Below, in pieces: positions 9,510-19,362 of a stretch of DNA of 64,000 bases (within the stretch, counting starts at the first letter, position 1; every line of letters starts with the position of its first letter). The DNA is taken from positions 1-64,000 of the forward strand of contig DAIDKM010000002.1 of assembly GCA_027450045.1 (NCBI GenBank). Reading direction: 5' to 3'. This stretch comes from Paludibacter sp. (lineage in GTDB: Bacteria > Bacteroidota > Bacteroidia > Bacteroidales > Paludibacteraceae). The notes beneath the pieces are model-generated. The model searched no databases and had not been told where the DNA came from. It saw nothing but the letters and a program-made list of their open reading frames with translations. The position numbers and the translations under genes were made by a program.

Positions 9510-9556
9510 ACAGGAAAAAGGGGAACGATTAAAATTATCATTCCCCTTTTTCCTGT
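9510..9556 (-). terminator. Long hairpin just after tRNA-CAU
   Basis: ACAGGAAAAAGGGGAA (9510-9525) and TTCCCCTTTTTCCTGT (9541-9556) form a perfect 16-bp stem with a 15-nt loop. It begins at the tRNA discriminator base. It probably terminates or processes the tRNA transcript, although no long T run follows on the minus strand. Confidence 0.7.
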
Positions 9557-9630
9557 GGGCCCAACTGGGCTTGAACCAGTGACCCCCTGATTATGAGTCA
9601 GGTGCTACTAACCAACTGAGCTATGGGCCC
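9556..9630 (-). tRNA. tRNA with anticodon CAU (Ile2 likely, or elongator Met)
   Basis: Cloverleaf seen on the minus strand: acceptor GGGCCCA/TGGGCCC, anticodon stem CCTGA/TCAGG with loop CTCATAA (anticodon CAU), and T-arm ACTGG-TTCAAGC-CCAGT. The all-G/C acceptor and TGACTCATAATCA arm resemble the lysidine-modified tRNA-Ile2, but CAU alone cannot separate it from elongator tRNA-Met. The D-arm reads AGCTCAGTTGGTTAGTAGC, one base longer than the usual GGTTAGAGC, which leaves a bulge or mismatch in the D stem. CCA is not fully encoded. Confidence 0.93.
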
Positions 9631-9648
9631 TCTTATGCAAAAATTGTG

Positions 9649-9656
9649 TACCTTTG
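9649..9656 (+). promoter_or_regulatory. -7 box upstream of the HAD gene
   Basis: TACCTTTG fits TAnnTTTG and lies 67 nt before the HAD-hydrolase ATG. No convincing -33 box is present, since that position falls inside the tRNA gene. Confidence 0.5.
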
Positions 9657-9722
9657 CAAAGCGAACGCAAAGGTATTATTTTTTGGCAATTCCTCCAACA
9701 ACCAGACTGATATTTTTTCATC

Positions 9723-10388
9723 ATGATTGATTTTTCAACTATTCAAGCGATATTTTTCGACTTTGGCGGTGTCTTGATAAACCTCGACAAACAACAATGC
9801 ATCAATAATTTGAAGCATGTTACCGGATATGATTTTTCTGCAATGATTGGCAACTATCTTCAATCGGATATTTTCTTACAATTGGAACGCGGATTAGCTT
9901 CCGCCGACGATTTTCATCGCGAAGTGAGGCGCATTTCAGGTTCATCAGCAAGTGACAATGAAATTGACGAAGCATGGAACTCCTTTCTTTTAGACGTCCC
10001 AACAGAAAAGAAACAACTACTACTCGAACTTCGTCAATACTTTAAAGTTTTTCTATTGAGCAATACAAATGTGATTCATGTAGAACGTAGTTTGGAAGCT
10101 CAATTTAACGGGAACGGTATGACGCTCGATGATTACTTTGACAAATGCTATCTTTCGAATGAGATACATTTAGCGAAACCGGAAAGTGATGTATTTGAAT
10201 TTGTGCTGAAAGACTCTGGTCTAAAAAGTAACGCATGTCTTTTTTTAGACGATGGCGAAGCTAATATTGCAATGGCAACTTCTCTTGGCTTCCAAACTTA
10301 CCTTGTGAAGCCACAAGAAGATTTATGGCCTTTATTTGCAACGGTGATTGGTCGAAGAACCCGACAACGCGTGGGCTGTCGATGCTAA
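9723..10388 (+). CDS. HAD superfamily hydrolase, subfamily IA (YihX-like)
   Basis: 221-aa phosphatase-like protein. Motif 1 is FFDFGGVLINLD, motif 2 lies at VFLLSNTN, motif 3 is the Lys in HLAKPESDVF, and motif 4 is CLFLDDGEANI. The second position of motif 1 is Gly instead of Asp (DFGG), as in the YihX branch that includes glucose-1-phosphatases; the substrate here is unknown. The alpha-helical cap lies between motifs 1 and 2. YraN follows 21 nt downstream on the same strand, suggesting one transcript. Confidence 0.9.
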   Translation: MIDFSTIQAIFFDFGGVLINLDKQQCINNLKHVTGYDFSAMIGNYLQSDIFLQLERGLASADDFHREVRRISGSSASDNEIDEAWNSFLLDVPTEKKQLLLELRQYFKVFLLSNTNVIHVERSLEAQFNGNGMTLDDYFDKCYLSNEIHLAKPESDVFEFVLKDSGLKSNACLFLDDGEANIAMATSLGFQTYLVKPQEDLWPLFATVIGRRTRQRVGCRC

Positions 10389-10409
10389 GAAAAGTCAACT
10401 AAAAAGGAT

Positions 10410-10775
10410 ATGGCTGAACATAACGAGTTAGGAAAGGAAGGCGAAATCTGTGCTATTGAATATTTGAAACAGCATGGTTATCAAATTTTACACACAAACT
10501 GGTTTTTCGGCAAACTGGAATTGGACATTGTGGCTGAAAAGGACGAATGGCTCATCGTAGTTGAAGTGAAGACACGATCTACAGAAACGTTTGAACATCC
10601 CGAAGAAGCCATTACGCTCCCTAAAATCCGCCGTATTGTCAATGCTGCTGATGCTTATATTCAACAGTTTGAACTTGACCTGCCAACCCGTTTCGATGTC
10701 ATTTCAGTCATTCCCGACAAACACGGATTTCACATTCTGCATATTGAAGATGCCTTTATGGCTCCTGTCAATTAG
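10410..10775 (+). CDS. YraN/UPF0102 family endonuclease-like protein
   Basis: 121 aa, a normal length for UPF0102. It carries the PD-(D/E)xK-type core: GKEGE near the N-terminus, then LDIVAEKDEWLIVVEVKTRS with the acidic and Lys residues of the nuclease motif. Family members have the restriction-endonuclease-like fold, and their biological role is poorly defined. It is the second gene after the HAD hydrolase and converges with alaS, 17 nt away, without a visible terminator. Confidence 0.92.
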   Translation: MAEHNELGKEGEICAIEYLKQHGYQILHTNWFFGKLELDIVAEKDEWLIVVEVKTRSTETFEHPEEAITLPKIRRIVNAADAYIQQFELDLPTRFDVISVIPDKHGFHILHIEDAFMAPVN

Positions 10776-10792
10776 TGACATAGAATCCAAAT

Positions 10793-13420
10793 CTATCCGT
10801 TTCTTTTCAGTGCTTGCTTTACTTGCTCTATGGCTTGATCGAGACCACCGCTATTTTTACCGCCTGCTGTTGCTAAAAATGGTTGTCCTCCGCCACGTCC
10901 ATCAATGGCAAGAGCAGCTTGACGAACAATATTCGAAGCATTAAAGCCGGCATCTACCAACAATTGACTGAGCAAAACCGTTAAGGTCGGTTTCCCTTCA
11001 TATAAAGTTCCAGCCACTACCGCTAATTTCTCATCCATAAAAGCGGTTTTAAGGCGCGTTACCACCGTGCGTATCACATCAGGGTGTATTTCGCCTTTCC
11101 ATGAAATAATGCGGGTATCGCCCAAAAGAGTTGATTGCTGCATGAGTTCTTTTTGCAATTGTTCAATCTTTTCTTGTCGATATTGTTCCACTTGTTTTGT
11201 AAGCAAAGCATGTTCGTCGATCATTTTTTGCAATCCTTGCAAAATATTCGGAGCATGATGCAATTTCTCACGTATCGTTTTAATCAATTCTTGTTGTTCT
11301 CTCACAAACAATTCAACGCCGGATGCAGTTACCGCTTCAATACGACGGATGCCTGCTGCCACGGAACTTTCAGCAACAATTTTGAAGGACCCGATTTCTC
11401 CGGTAGCTTTTACATGGGTTCCTCCGCAAAGCTCGATTGAAGAACCAAATTGAATCACACGTACATCATCACCGTATTTTTCACCAAAAAGCGCCATAGC
11501 ACCTAATTCGCGCGCTTGGGCAATAGGGACATGACGAAATTCATTTAATGGTCTATTTTCGCGAATTTTCTGATTCACCAACTCTTCTACCTGTTGCAAT
11601 TCCTCTTCACTCAATTTTTGATAATGCGAAAAGTCGAATCGCAAGGCTTCAGGTGATACAAACGAACCTTTTTGTTCAACATGTGTTCCCAGAATCTGAC
11701 GAAGCGTTTCATGCAACAAGTGAGTTGCCGTGTGGTTATTTTCAGTTGCCTGTCGCTTTGCAACATCAACCTTTGCCACAAATGAAGCAGAAGGATCATC
11801 GGGTAATTGAGTGACAAGGTGAACTGCTAAATTGTTTTCTCTTTTGGTATCAACAATAATAATCTCTTGCTTGTCATTAAGTAATAATCCTTTGTCACCA
11901 ACCTGTCCACCCATTTCAGCATAGAAAGGAGTACAATTGAGCACAATTTGAAAGAACTTACTGTTTTTTTGTTTGATTTCGCGATAGCGAAGGATGCGCG
12001 CTTCACTTTCAGTTTTATCGTACCCCACAAACTCTGTTTCACCTTCGCGCACTACCACCCAATCGCCTGTTTCTACAGCAGCGGCATTACGGGCACGCTC
12101 TTTTTGTTGTTGCATTTCCACTTGAAATGCAGCCAAATCGAGTGAAAGATCATGTTCTTTCAGAATTAATTCGGTCAAATCGAGTGGAAAACCATAAGTA
12201 TCGTACAATGTGAAAGCATCATGGCCGCTGATCATTGTGTGACCGGCTGATTTAGTATCTGCCATCACTTTATCTAAAAGCCGGATTCCGGTTTCTAACG
12301 TACGAAGGAAAGATTCTTCCTCTTCCTTAATTACTTTTTCGATCAGCGTCTTTTGCGCTTTTAATTCAGGATATGCATCACCCATTGTCTGCAACAAAGC
12401 TGGTAAAAGACTATACATAAAAGGTTGCTTCTGATCGAGGAATGTATATCCATATCGCACAGCACGACGTAAAATGCGTCGAATGACGTAGCCGGCTTTC
12501 ACATTCGAAGGCAACTGCCCGTCAGTGATAGCAAACGCAATAGTACGAATATGATCGGCCACTACACGCATGGCAATATCTGTTTTTTCTTGTTTTCCGT
12601 AAGGAATTTGGCATAATGAAGCTATTTCATGGATAATGGGTTGGAATACGTCGGTATCGTAATTTGATAGCTTTCCTTGAATAGCCATGCAAAGACGTTC
12701 AAAGCCCATGCCCGTATCAATTACTTTTGCGGGAAGTGGTTCAAGTGAACTATCCGCTTTGCGATTGTATTGCATAAACACCAAGTTCCATATTTCAATC
12801 ACTTGCGGATGACTTTGATTCACTAACGTGAGGCCATCTATTTTAGCACGTTCAGCATCAGGTCGAATATCGATATGAATTTCAGAGCATGGCCCACAAG
12901 GTCCTGTATCGCCCATTTCCCAAAAATTATCTTTTCGATTTCCATTAATAATTCGTTTGGGATCAATGAGTTTTTCCCAATAACCAGCTGCTTCATGGTC
13001 ACGTTCCAATCCTTCAGCGGGCGATCCTTCAAAAACGGTTACATAAAGACGTTTTTTATCAAGGCCTAACACATCTGTCAAATATTCCCATGCCCATTCG
13101 ATAGCTTCCTTCTTAAAATAGTTTCCAAACGACCAATTACCCAACATTTCAAACATCGTGTGATGATAGGTATCATGTCCAACTTCTTCAAGGTCGTTAT
13201 GTTTTCCGCTGACACGTAAACATTTTTGGCTATCGGCAATGCGTGGATAAACGATCGGATCATTTCCCAAAATAATGTTTTTGAACTGATTCATACCGGC
13301 GTTGGTAAACATCAACGTAGGATCATCCTTAATCACCATCGGCGCGGACGATACAATATGGTGTTGTTTTGATGCAAAAAAATCAAGAAAAGATTGTCGG
13401 ATTTCTTGGGAAGTCTTCAT
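10793..13420 (-). CDS. alaS: Alanyl-tRNA synthetase
   Basis: Class II synthetase for tRNA-Ala, 875 aa, full length. The N-terminal catalytic domain has motif 1 ([15 protein letters not shown]), motif 2 ([13 protein letters not shown]) and motif 3 ([15 protein letters not shown]). The editing domain shows [12 protein letters not shown] and the zinc-binding CGGTH. The C-terminal C-Ala/DHHA1 part ends in [16 protein letters not shown]. The start is 4 nt after the adk stop, so the two genes are translationally close. It is the last gene of the hpt-adk-alaS unit. Confidence 0.98.
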   Translation of the reverse strand: MKTSQEIRQSFLDFFASKQHHIVSSAPMVIKDDPTLMFTNAGMNQFKNIILGNDPIVYPRIADSQKCLRVSGKHNDLEEVGHDTYHHTMFEMLGNWSFGNYFKKEAIEWAWEYLTDVLGLDKKRLYVTVFEGSPAEGLERDHEAAGYWEKLIDPKRIINGNRKDNFWEMGDTGPCGPCSEIHIDIRPDAERAKIDGLTLVNQSHPQVIEIWNLVFMQYNRKADSSLEPLPAKVIDTGMGFERLCMAIQGKLSNYDTDVFQPIIHEIASLCQIPYGKQEKTDIAMRVVADHIRTIAFAITDGQLPSNVKAGYVIRRILRRAVRYGYTFLDQKQPFMYSLLPALLQTMGDAYPELKAQKTLIEKVIKEEEESFLRTLETGIRLLDKVMADTKSAGHTMISGHDAFTLYDTYGFPLDLTELILKEHDLSLDLAAFQVEMQQQKERARNAAAVETGDWVVVREGETEFVGYDKTESEARILRYREIKQKNSKFFQIVLNCTPFYAEMGGQVGDKGLLLNDKQEIIIVDTKRENNLAVHLVTQLPDDPSASFVAKVDVAKRQATENNHTATHLLHETLRQILGTHVEQKGSFVSPEALRFDFSHYQKLSEEELQQVEELVNQKIRENRPLNEFRHVPIAQARELGAMALFGEKYGDDVRVIQFGSSIELCGGTHVKATGEIGSFKIVAESSVAAGIRRIEAVTASGVELFVREQQELIKTIREKLHHAPNILQGLQKMIDEHALLTKQVEQYRQEKIEQLQKELMQQSTLLGDTRIISWKGEIHPDVIRTVVTRLKTAFMDEKLAVVAGTLYEGKPTLTVLLSQLLVDAGFNASNIVRQAALAIDGRGGGQPFLATAGGKNSGGLDQAIEQVKQALKRNG

Positions 13421-13424
13421 ATTG

Positions 13425-14039
13425 TTACAATTGTGACAAAGTGGAATTATGTTTTACTTTTACAGCAACTAACGGATCGAGAATGAGACAAATACGTTCG
13501 AAAATCTGTTCAATCGTTCCATTTCCATCAACATGAAAATATTTTCCGGCTTGTTTATAAAAATCAATAACCGGCTCAGTTTGTTGATGATATACTTCTA
13601 ATCGATGTTTTATAGTGGCGGGATTGTCGTCGCTACGCCCTGATAGTTTTCCTCGTTGAACCAAACGTTCGATAAGTTCGGACGTTTCGACTGTGATTTC
13701 AATAAGCATCAATATCTCTTGATTTAACTCGGCGACTAGCGAATCAAGGGCAACAGCTTGAGCAACCGTGCGTGGAAATCCATCTAAGACAATTCCCTTT
13801 GTATCTTCACTTAGTTGTTGCAATGTGTTCTTTAACAAATCGATGATAAGCGCGTCGGGTAATAAAAGACCCTGAGAAATATAGGTATCGGCTAACAGTC
13901 CCAACTGTGATTGCTTTGCAATTTCTGCACGCAACATGTCACCCGTGGAAAGGTGTTTCAATCGATAGGTTTCAGCAATGAGCGTACTTTGAGTTCCTTT
14001 TCCTGAACCGGGGGCTCCAAACAAAATAAGATGCTTCAT
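13425..14039 (-). CDS. adk: Adenylate kinase
   Basis: Interconverts ATP + AMP and 2 ADP. The 204-aa protein opens with the P-loop [15 protein letters not shown], followed by the AMP-binding [11 protein letters not shown] and the DGFPRT segment. The LID region is the short form ([19 protein letters not shown]) without a zinc-cysteine insertion, the family norm in Bacteroidota. It lies between hpt (47 nt upstream) and alaS (4 nt downstream) on the same strand. Confidence 0.97.
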   Translation of the reverse strand: MKHLILFGAPGSGKGTQSTLIAETYRLKHLSTGDMLRAEIAKQSQLGLLADTYISQGLLLPDALIIDLLKNTLQQLSEDTKGIVLDGFPRTVAQAVALDSLVAELNQEILMLIEITVETSELIERLVQRGKLSGRSDDNPATIKHRLEVYHQQTEPVIDFYKQAGKYFHVDGNGTIEQIFERICLILDPLVAVKVKHNSTLSQL

Positions 14040-14086
14040 GACGACAAGAATAATGTATCCTTTGTAGAATGTTGATATTCAATTTA

Positions 14087-14647
14087 CTATTTTATTTCTT
14101 CTGATGATTTCGATTGTAAGGTATAAATTTCTTTCAAGTTACGTCCATATCCATCGTAATCCAGTCCATATCCGACAATAAATTGGTTTGGAATCCTTAG
14201 CGCAACATAATTAAGGGGCACATCACGTTTTAATGAATCGGGTTTCAGAAAAAAAGTCGCAACACGTATGTCGGAAGCTCCTTTTTCACGTAATGAACCA
14301 ACAATTCGTTCCATTGTAATTCCTGTATCAACTATATCTTCAACCACCACCACCGTGCGCCCTGCAACGCTTTCGTTGAGTCCGAAAATTTCTTTCACCA
14401 CGCCTGTGCTTTGAGTCCCCTCATAAGATGACAACTTGATAAACGTTATTTCACAAGGGATGGTAACATGGCGCATCAGATCGGCGGCAAACATGAAAGC
14501 GCCATTCAGTACAACCAAAAACAGAGGATCCTTCCCTGCCAAATCCCAATTGATCTGTTCGGCAACGTTAGCCACTGCTTCTTGAATTTTCTCAGCTGAA
14601 ATTGAAATGGAAAATTCTTTGTCTTTAATAGTGACTGTTTTCATCAT
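14087..14647 (-). CDS. hpt: Hypoxanthine phosphoribosyltransferase
   Basis: Purine salvage enzyme that makes IMP/GMP from hypoxanthine/guanine and PRPP. 186 aa with the PRPP-binding motif VVVVEDIVDTGITM and the flexible-loop region LSSYEGTQSTG. The C-terminal VGYGLDYDGYGRNL is typical of bacterial HPRTs. Two adjacent ATGs (14647 and 14644) could each be the start. It is the first gene of the hpt-adk-alaS operon, behind a TAACTTTG -7 box. Confidence 0.96.
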   Translation of the reverse strand: MMKTVTIKDKEFSISISAEKIQEAVANVAEQINWDLAGKDPLFLVVLNGAFMFAADLMRHVTIPCEITFIKLSSYEGTQSTGVVKEIFGLNESVAGRTVVVVEDIVDTGITMERIVGSLREKGASDIRVATFFLKPDSLKRDVPLNYVALRIPNQFIVGYGLDYDGYGRNLKEIYTLQSKSSEEIK

Positions 14648-14700
14648 AGAGCAAAAATTAAAAAATTGACAGGGATAGTGCTCCTGTCAATAGAAAAGAA

Positions 14701-14708
14701 CAAAGTTA
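14701..14708 (-). promoter_or_regulatory. -7 box of the hpt-adk-alaS operon
   Basis: TAACTTTG on the minus strand, 53 nt upstream of the hpt start. No TTG is correctly spaced at -33. Confidence 0.5.
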
Positions 14709-14742
14709 CAAAAAGTGCAAAAACATTTTACTCCTCCAACTA

Positions 14743-16758
14743 TTAATTTTGAGAATCGGAAATACGTTTCATTACATTGTAGGCTTGGTAAATTCCCAAC
14801 TCGCCTGCTTTGCTTAGGTCGGCAACCCCCTTTTTCGTATCATTGATATACAAATAGGCTAAGCCACGATTGAAATAGGCTTCAGCAAAATCGGGTTGTG
14901 TCTTTATGGCTTCTGTATAACTATCAATAGCCGATTGAAAATCTTTTTCCTGACCCAACAAATTTCCTTCATTGAATTGAGCAAATGCAAAATCGGGCGC
15001 CAACTGAATCGCTTTATTGTAATCGTCCAGGATAACGTCAAAGTCATGTTTATAAATATTTTGCAACGTAATATCTTTCTTTTGACCATTGGCATCAGGA
15101 TTATTCATCTTGAAATCAAGCAATTTATAGAGTGTGTTAGCACGACAGAAATAAGCTAACATGAAATCGGGGCGTAAATTGATAGCTTTAGTAAAATCAT
15201 CCAACGCGTTGGCATAGTCTTGCACTGTTACATAATTGACACCGCGCATGAAATAGCTGTCAGCATCCGAAGGATTCGCTTTAATCCGATCGCTCAACAT
15301 TTTAATATTGGTAAAATGTGTTTGTGCCATATCGCTCGTCAGAGCAATCTCAGTGTTTGTGATTTTTAGTGGTGCGCTCAACCCGTTTTTCTTGTTGTAT
15401 AAGTCCAATCCCTCATAATAGTAATTGAGGCGTTTCAATTGGTTTTCTTTGCTGTAGAAACTAATCACGAAGTTAGGCTCATTGGCAATATCGATATTAA
15501 TATCTTGAATAGCTCCGCGAATCTCACCTTGCTGCGATGAATTGTCGGATGATTTTCCTGTACGAGCCAACATATCGTTGAAAATAGCCGCTTTTGCCTC
15601 TGCCGGTTTAGCCGCCTTAGCCATTTTAGCCGATGTATCAACATCTTCTTTCTTGGATGTTTCTGGGCGTTTCTTTTCAAGGTTTTGTGCTGTGACTTGA
15701 TCTAAATAAGCACCTTTTGCATCACGAAGAAGTTGTTTTACGTGTGATCGCCCCCAATATGCAGGAGCAAAGTTGGGATAACGCTCAATGATTTTAGTAT
15801 AATCTTTAATGGCTTGATTCAAATCACCTGTTTCACTATCTAATATCGCTCGTTGATAATAGGCATCATAATTCTCGGGATCAAGCTCAATCACTTTATT
15901 GAAATCGAGGATGGCGTTATTCAAATCACCCACTTCCGAACGAAGCATTCCCCTGTTGAAATGAGCTATTAGGCTTTGTCCATCCAACTCAATGGCTTTA
16001 TCATAATCGGCAAATGCTCCCCGATAATTTTTATTCCAATAATCAAGCAAACCACGATTAATATAATCGCCGGCATAGGTTGATTTCAAAGCTATAGCCT
16101 TATTCAAGTCATATAATGCACCGGCGTTGTCGTGCATTTGCAGCTTCAACGTGGCACGGGCACTCCACGCGTAACTCTTGGTGCTGTCGGCATCAATGGC
16201 TGTGGTAAAACTTTGCATGGCGCCCAAAGTATCCCCTTTTTCAAGCAATACCTGCCCTTTATCCATGGCTAATTGACCATCTTCTTTCTTGTTTTTCTTA
16301 TCGAGTGTATTAATGTCTGCCAACGCTTTATCATATTTTTTCTCAAGTTCATACACCCAAATGCGGATTCGCAAAAGATCTGCATTATCAGGATTATATT
16401 CCAATGATTTTGCTAAATCAGATTCGGCCCCTGTCAAATCGTTAAGTTTGACACGGGCAAATCCCCGAGCATAATAAGCGCCGGGCATAAAAGGATTCAA
16501 TGCTAACGCAGACGTACAATCAGCTTCGGCTCCTACATAATCTTCCAATTGAATTTTAGCAATGGCCCGATAGAAATAAGGTTCTGCCAAATAGGGCTTA
16601 ACGGTAATAACTTGATTGAAATACTGAATAGCCAATACATAATCTTGAAAATACAAGGCGTTCTGCCCAATTGCCATCACCCGATCCGTATTAATTTGAG
16701 CGGATACACCGGCAAAAGGGATGATCATCAATAAAAAGCCCAATAATTTAGCTTTCAT
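14743..16758 (-). CDS. Exported tetratricopeptide-repeat protein
   Basis: 671 aa. The signal peptide MKAKLLGFLLMIIPFAGVSAQ is followed by about ten TPR units of 34 residues, recognisable as repeats such as AYYARGFARVKLNDLTGAE, AYYQRAILDSETGDLNQAI and AYFNRGLAYLYINDTKKG. A charged, Ala/Lys-rich linker (about residues 370-400) separates the first TPR block from a non-TPR middle part and a second TPR block. TPRs mediate protein contacts, so a periplasmic scaffold is likely, but the partner is unknown. It follows the PBP1A gene by 56 nt on the same strand, hinting at co-transcription and an envelope role. Confidence 0.88.
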   Translation of the reverse strand: MKAKLLGFLLMIIPFAGVSAQINTDRVMAIGQNALYFQDYVLAIQYFNQVITVKPYLAEPYFYRAIAKIQLEDYVGAEADCTSALALNPFMPGAYYARGFARVKLNDLTGAESDLAKSLEYNPDNADLLRIRIWVYELEKKYDKALADINTLDKKNKKEDGQLAMDKGQVLLEKGDTLGAMQSFTTAIDADSTKSYAWSARATLKLQMHDNAGALYDLNKAIALKSTYAGDYINRGLLDYWNKNYRGAFADYDKAIELDGQSLIAHFNRGMLRSEVGDLNNAILDFNKVIELDPENYDAYYQRAILDSETGDLNQAIKDYTKIIERYPNFAPAYWGRSHVKQLLRDAKGAYLDQVTAQNLEKKRPETSKKEDVDTSAKMAKAAKPAEAKAAIFNDMLARTGKSSDNSSQQGEIRGAIQDINIDIANEPNFVISFYSKENQLKRLNYYYEGLDLYNKKNGLSAPLKITNTEIALTSDMAQTHFTNIKMLSDRIKANPSDADSYFMRGVNYVTVQDYANALDDFTKAINLRPDFMLAYFCRANTLYKLLDFKMNNPDANGQKKDITLQNIYKHDFDVILDDYNKAIQLAPDFAFAQFNEGNLLGQEKDFQSAIDSYTEAIKTQPDFAEAYFNRGLAYLYINDTKKGVADLSKAGELGIYQAYNVMKRISDSQN

Positions 16759-16814
16759 CTGATTATATTTATTCTTTACATTAAGCTCGAATGGAACTGA
16801 ATGACATAACTTAT

Positions 16815-19169
16815 TTAATATGACTCCGTCGGTGGCGGCGATTGTGAACCATTCGGGTTCTGATCTGGAGTTCCTCCATCACAACCCGCATTTGGATCAT
16901 ACGTACTTGGAACTTTAAACGTTTCACTTTCTGAATATCCTAACGACGGATCTGCATATACTTTTTTCATGTATAATGCCCAGATTGGCAGCGCCATGCT
17001 GGCACCTTGTCCTTCACTTAAATAATCGAAGTGAACAGCGCGATCTTCTCCACCAACCCAAACACCTGAAACTAAACTTGGTGTAAATCCTATATACCAA
17101 CCATCGGAATTATTTTGTGTTGTTCCGGTCTTGCCGCCTAACTGCCCTTTAAATCCATATTGATAACGCAACCGACTGGCTGTTCCACCATCGACTACGC
17201 CTCGAAGTAATGTGAGCATTTTATACGAAGTTAACTCATTGAAAACTTCAGACATACGGGGGCTAAAGGAAGCGATAACCGTTCCATTGCTATCTTCTAT
17301 ACGAGTGACATAAATCGGATTCACACGAATTCCCTGGTTGGCAAAGGCAGTGTAAGCACTTACCATTTCTTGTACAGATACTTCATTAGGACCAATACAC
17401 AATGACCACACAGGAGGAATATATCCTTGAATGCCGAAGGATCGCATCATGTGTACCATGGCCATAGGTGTAAAATTCCTCATCAAATGAGCTGTCACCC
17501 AGTTATTCGATTGAGCAAGTCCCCATTGCAACGTTACCATTTCACCGCGACGATTATTGTTATCATTTCGTGGTGTCCAATATTGTCCATTCCCTAAAGC
17601 AAACGTGATGGTATCATTCATCATTGTACTACAAGGCCAAAAACCTTCTTCCATTGCCAACGAATAGAGGAATGGTTTCACCGTCGATCCCACCTGACGC
17701 CTTCCGGAAGTTGCCATATCATATTGGAACATGCTAAAATCAGGACCGCCAATATATGCTTTCACGTGACCGTTCGAAGGATCCATTGAGATAAAACCAC
17801 AGCGCAGGAAATATTTGATGTAGCGAATGGAATCCATTGGCGTCATGACCGTATCTATGGTTCCATGATAGGAAAAGACCTGCATCGGTACTTTGGTGTT
17901 GAATGCTTGTTGAATCTCTGTCGATGAAGCACCTTCTTCTTTCATTTTCCGATAACGATCTGACAATTTCATCGAACGATTCATAATATCGGCAATTTCC
18001 GACTGCGAAAGCATTCGTGAAAATGGAGCATAACTCCGCCCTTTTTTCTCTTGAAAAAATTTGGCCTGCAAGGAAGTCATCTGCTCATGCACCGCCTGCT
18101 CGGCATAAAGTTGCATGCGCGAATCGATGGTTGTATAAATTTTCAACCCATCGGTATATAAATTATAGTAAGACCCGTCCGGTTTCTTGTTTTTATGACA
18201 AAATCCATACAGCGGATTCGTTGCCCAGGCAATAGAATCGTCAATATATTGCTGATTTTCCCAACTTGCATAATCCGCTTTAACGGGTTTGTCTGCCGTC
18301 AGTATTTGTCGTAGATATTCGCGAAAATAGGGAGCCGAGCCTAACTTGTGATCTACGCGTTGGTATTTAATTTCAAGCGGAAGCGCACTTAACGAATCCA
18401 GTTGTGCTTTCGTTAAATCATTCGCTTTGTACATCTGCATCAATACCGTATTACGTCTTCCCCGTGCTCTTTCTTTGTTTCGTAACGGATTAAAAAACGC
18501 AGGATTTTTACACATACCTACCAACATGGCAGCCTGATCAATGGTCAGTTTATCGGGTGTAGTACTAAAATAAACATGTGCAGCCGATTTAATACCAACA
18601 GCGTTATTCAAAAAATCAAACTGATTGAGGTACATGTTCAAAATCTCCTCCTTGGTGTAGAGACGTTCCAACTTAACAGCAATCACCCATTCAATCGGCT
18701 TTTGCAAAGCCCTCATAAAGAAATTTTGTACCGGTGGAGAATAAAGTTGTTTTGCCAATTGTTGCGTCAACGTACTGGCGCCTCCTGCACTTTTGATCTG
18801 AAAAATACCTCGAAGTATAATGGAACGAGCCAACGCCCAGCCATCAATACCGGAATGTTCGTAAAATCGCGAATCTTCTGTATCAACTAAAGCATTGATA
18901 ATGTTGGGAGAAAGATGTTGATATGACTCAGCCAAACGATTTCCTTGACTCAAAGAAAAACTTCCCAAGAGTTTCATGTCCGACGAATAAATCTCGGAAG
19001 CAAAGCGATTGTTAGGGTTTTGAAGCTCATTTATAGGTGGCAAATAGCCAATCCAACCATTTGCAATAGCAACAAAAACCATGACAATCAACAAGATGAA
19101 ACTTGCAAAAGTAATCCAAAAGGCCTTGATCAACTTTTTCGTTCGTGAGGATATTTCTTTTTTTGCCAT
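16815..19169 (-). CDS. Penicillin-binding protein 1A (bifunctional)
   Basis: 784-aa class A PBP that polymerises and cross-links peptidoglycan. One N-terminal membrane segment (about residues 13-37) is followed by the GT51 glycosyltransferase: EDSRFYEHSGID with the catalytic Glu, and GGASTLTQQLAKQL. The transpeptidase domain has SxxK in GSTVKPF (about residue 495), SxN in QSNNW, and KTG in GGKTGTTQNNSDGW. The last 25 or so residues are Pro/Ser/Gly-rich. It is the first gene of a pair with the TPR protein. Confidence 0.97.
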   Translation of the reverse strand: MAKKEISSRTKKLIKAFWITFASFILLIVMVFVAIANGWIGYLPPINELQNPNNRFASEIYSSDMKLLGSFSLSQGNRLAESYQHLSPNIINALVDTEDSRFYEHSGIDGWALARSIILRGIFQIKSAGGASTLTQQLAKQLYSPPVQNFFMRALQKPIEWVIAVKLERLYTKEEILNMYLNQFDFLNNAVGIKSAAHVYFSTTPDKLTIDQAAMLVGMCKNPAFFNPLRNKERARGRRNTVLMQMYKANDLTKAQLDSLSALPLEIKYQRVDHKLGSAPYFREYLRQILTADKPVKADYASWENQQYIDDSIAWATNPLYGFCHKNKKPDGSYYNLYTDGLKIYTTIDSRMQLYAEQAVHEQMTSLQAKFFQEKKGRSYAPFSRMLSQSEIADIMNRSMKLSDRYRKMKEEGASSTEIQQAFNTKVPMQVFSYHGTIDTVMTPMDSIRYIKYFLRCGFISMDPSNGHVKAYIGGPDFSMFQYDMATSGRRQVGSTVKPFLYSLAMEEGFWPCSTMMNDTITFALGNGQYWTPRNDNNNRRGEMVTLQWGLAQSNNWVTAHLMRNFTPMAMVHMMRSFGIQGYIPPVWSLCIGPNEVSVQEMVSAYTAFANQGIRVNPIYVTRIEDSNGTVIASFSPRMSEVFNELTSYKMLTLLRGVVDGGTASRLRYQYGFKGQLGGKTGTTQNNSDGWYIGFTPSLVSGVWVGGEDRAVHFDYLSEGQGASMALPIWALYMKKVYADPSLGYSESETFKVPSTYDPNAGCDGGTPDQNPNGSQSPPPTESY

Positions 19170-19289
19170 AGCTCAACAATAAATTAATTGACACAATGAA
19201 ACGAACATGACTTAAGATTTAGTCTCACAAAGGCATGTTTAAATTCTGTCATGGAGTTGCATTTGTCCTTTGTGTAAAAAATAAAATTA

Positions 19290-19317
19290 ATCAGCTGAAT
19301 ATATGTTCAGCATTCGG
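19290..19317. other. Small hairpin between lepA and PBP1A genes
   Basis: GCTGAA and TTCAGC at about 19299-19316 form a 6-bp stem with a short loop. It could mark the end of lepA transcription, but there is no T run, so this is weak. Confidence 0.25.
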
Positions 19318-19362
19318 GTTGAATTTTGATATTGAGTCATAAATGATCAATCCTACTGCTAT

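Noticed and set aside
9723-10388. Loss of catalysis in the HAD protein because motif 1 is DFGG instead of DxD
   Set aside because: The YihX-like branch normally has Gly at that position, and the other motifs are intact.
10591-10944. 117-codon plus-strand frame over the end of YraN and alaS
   Set aside because: It is a shadow of two well-recognised genes on other frames.
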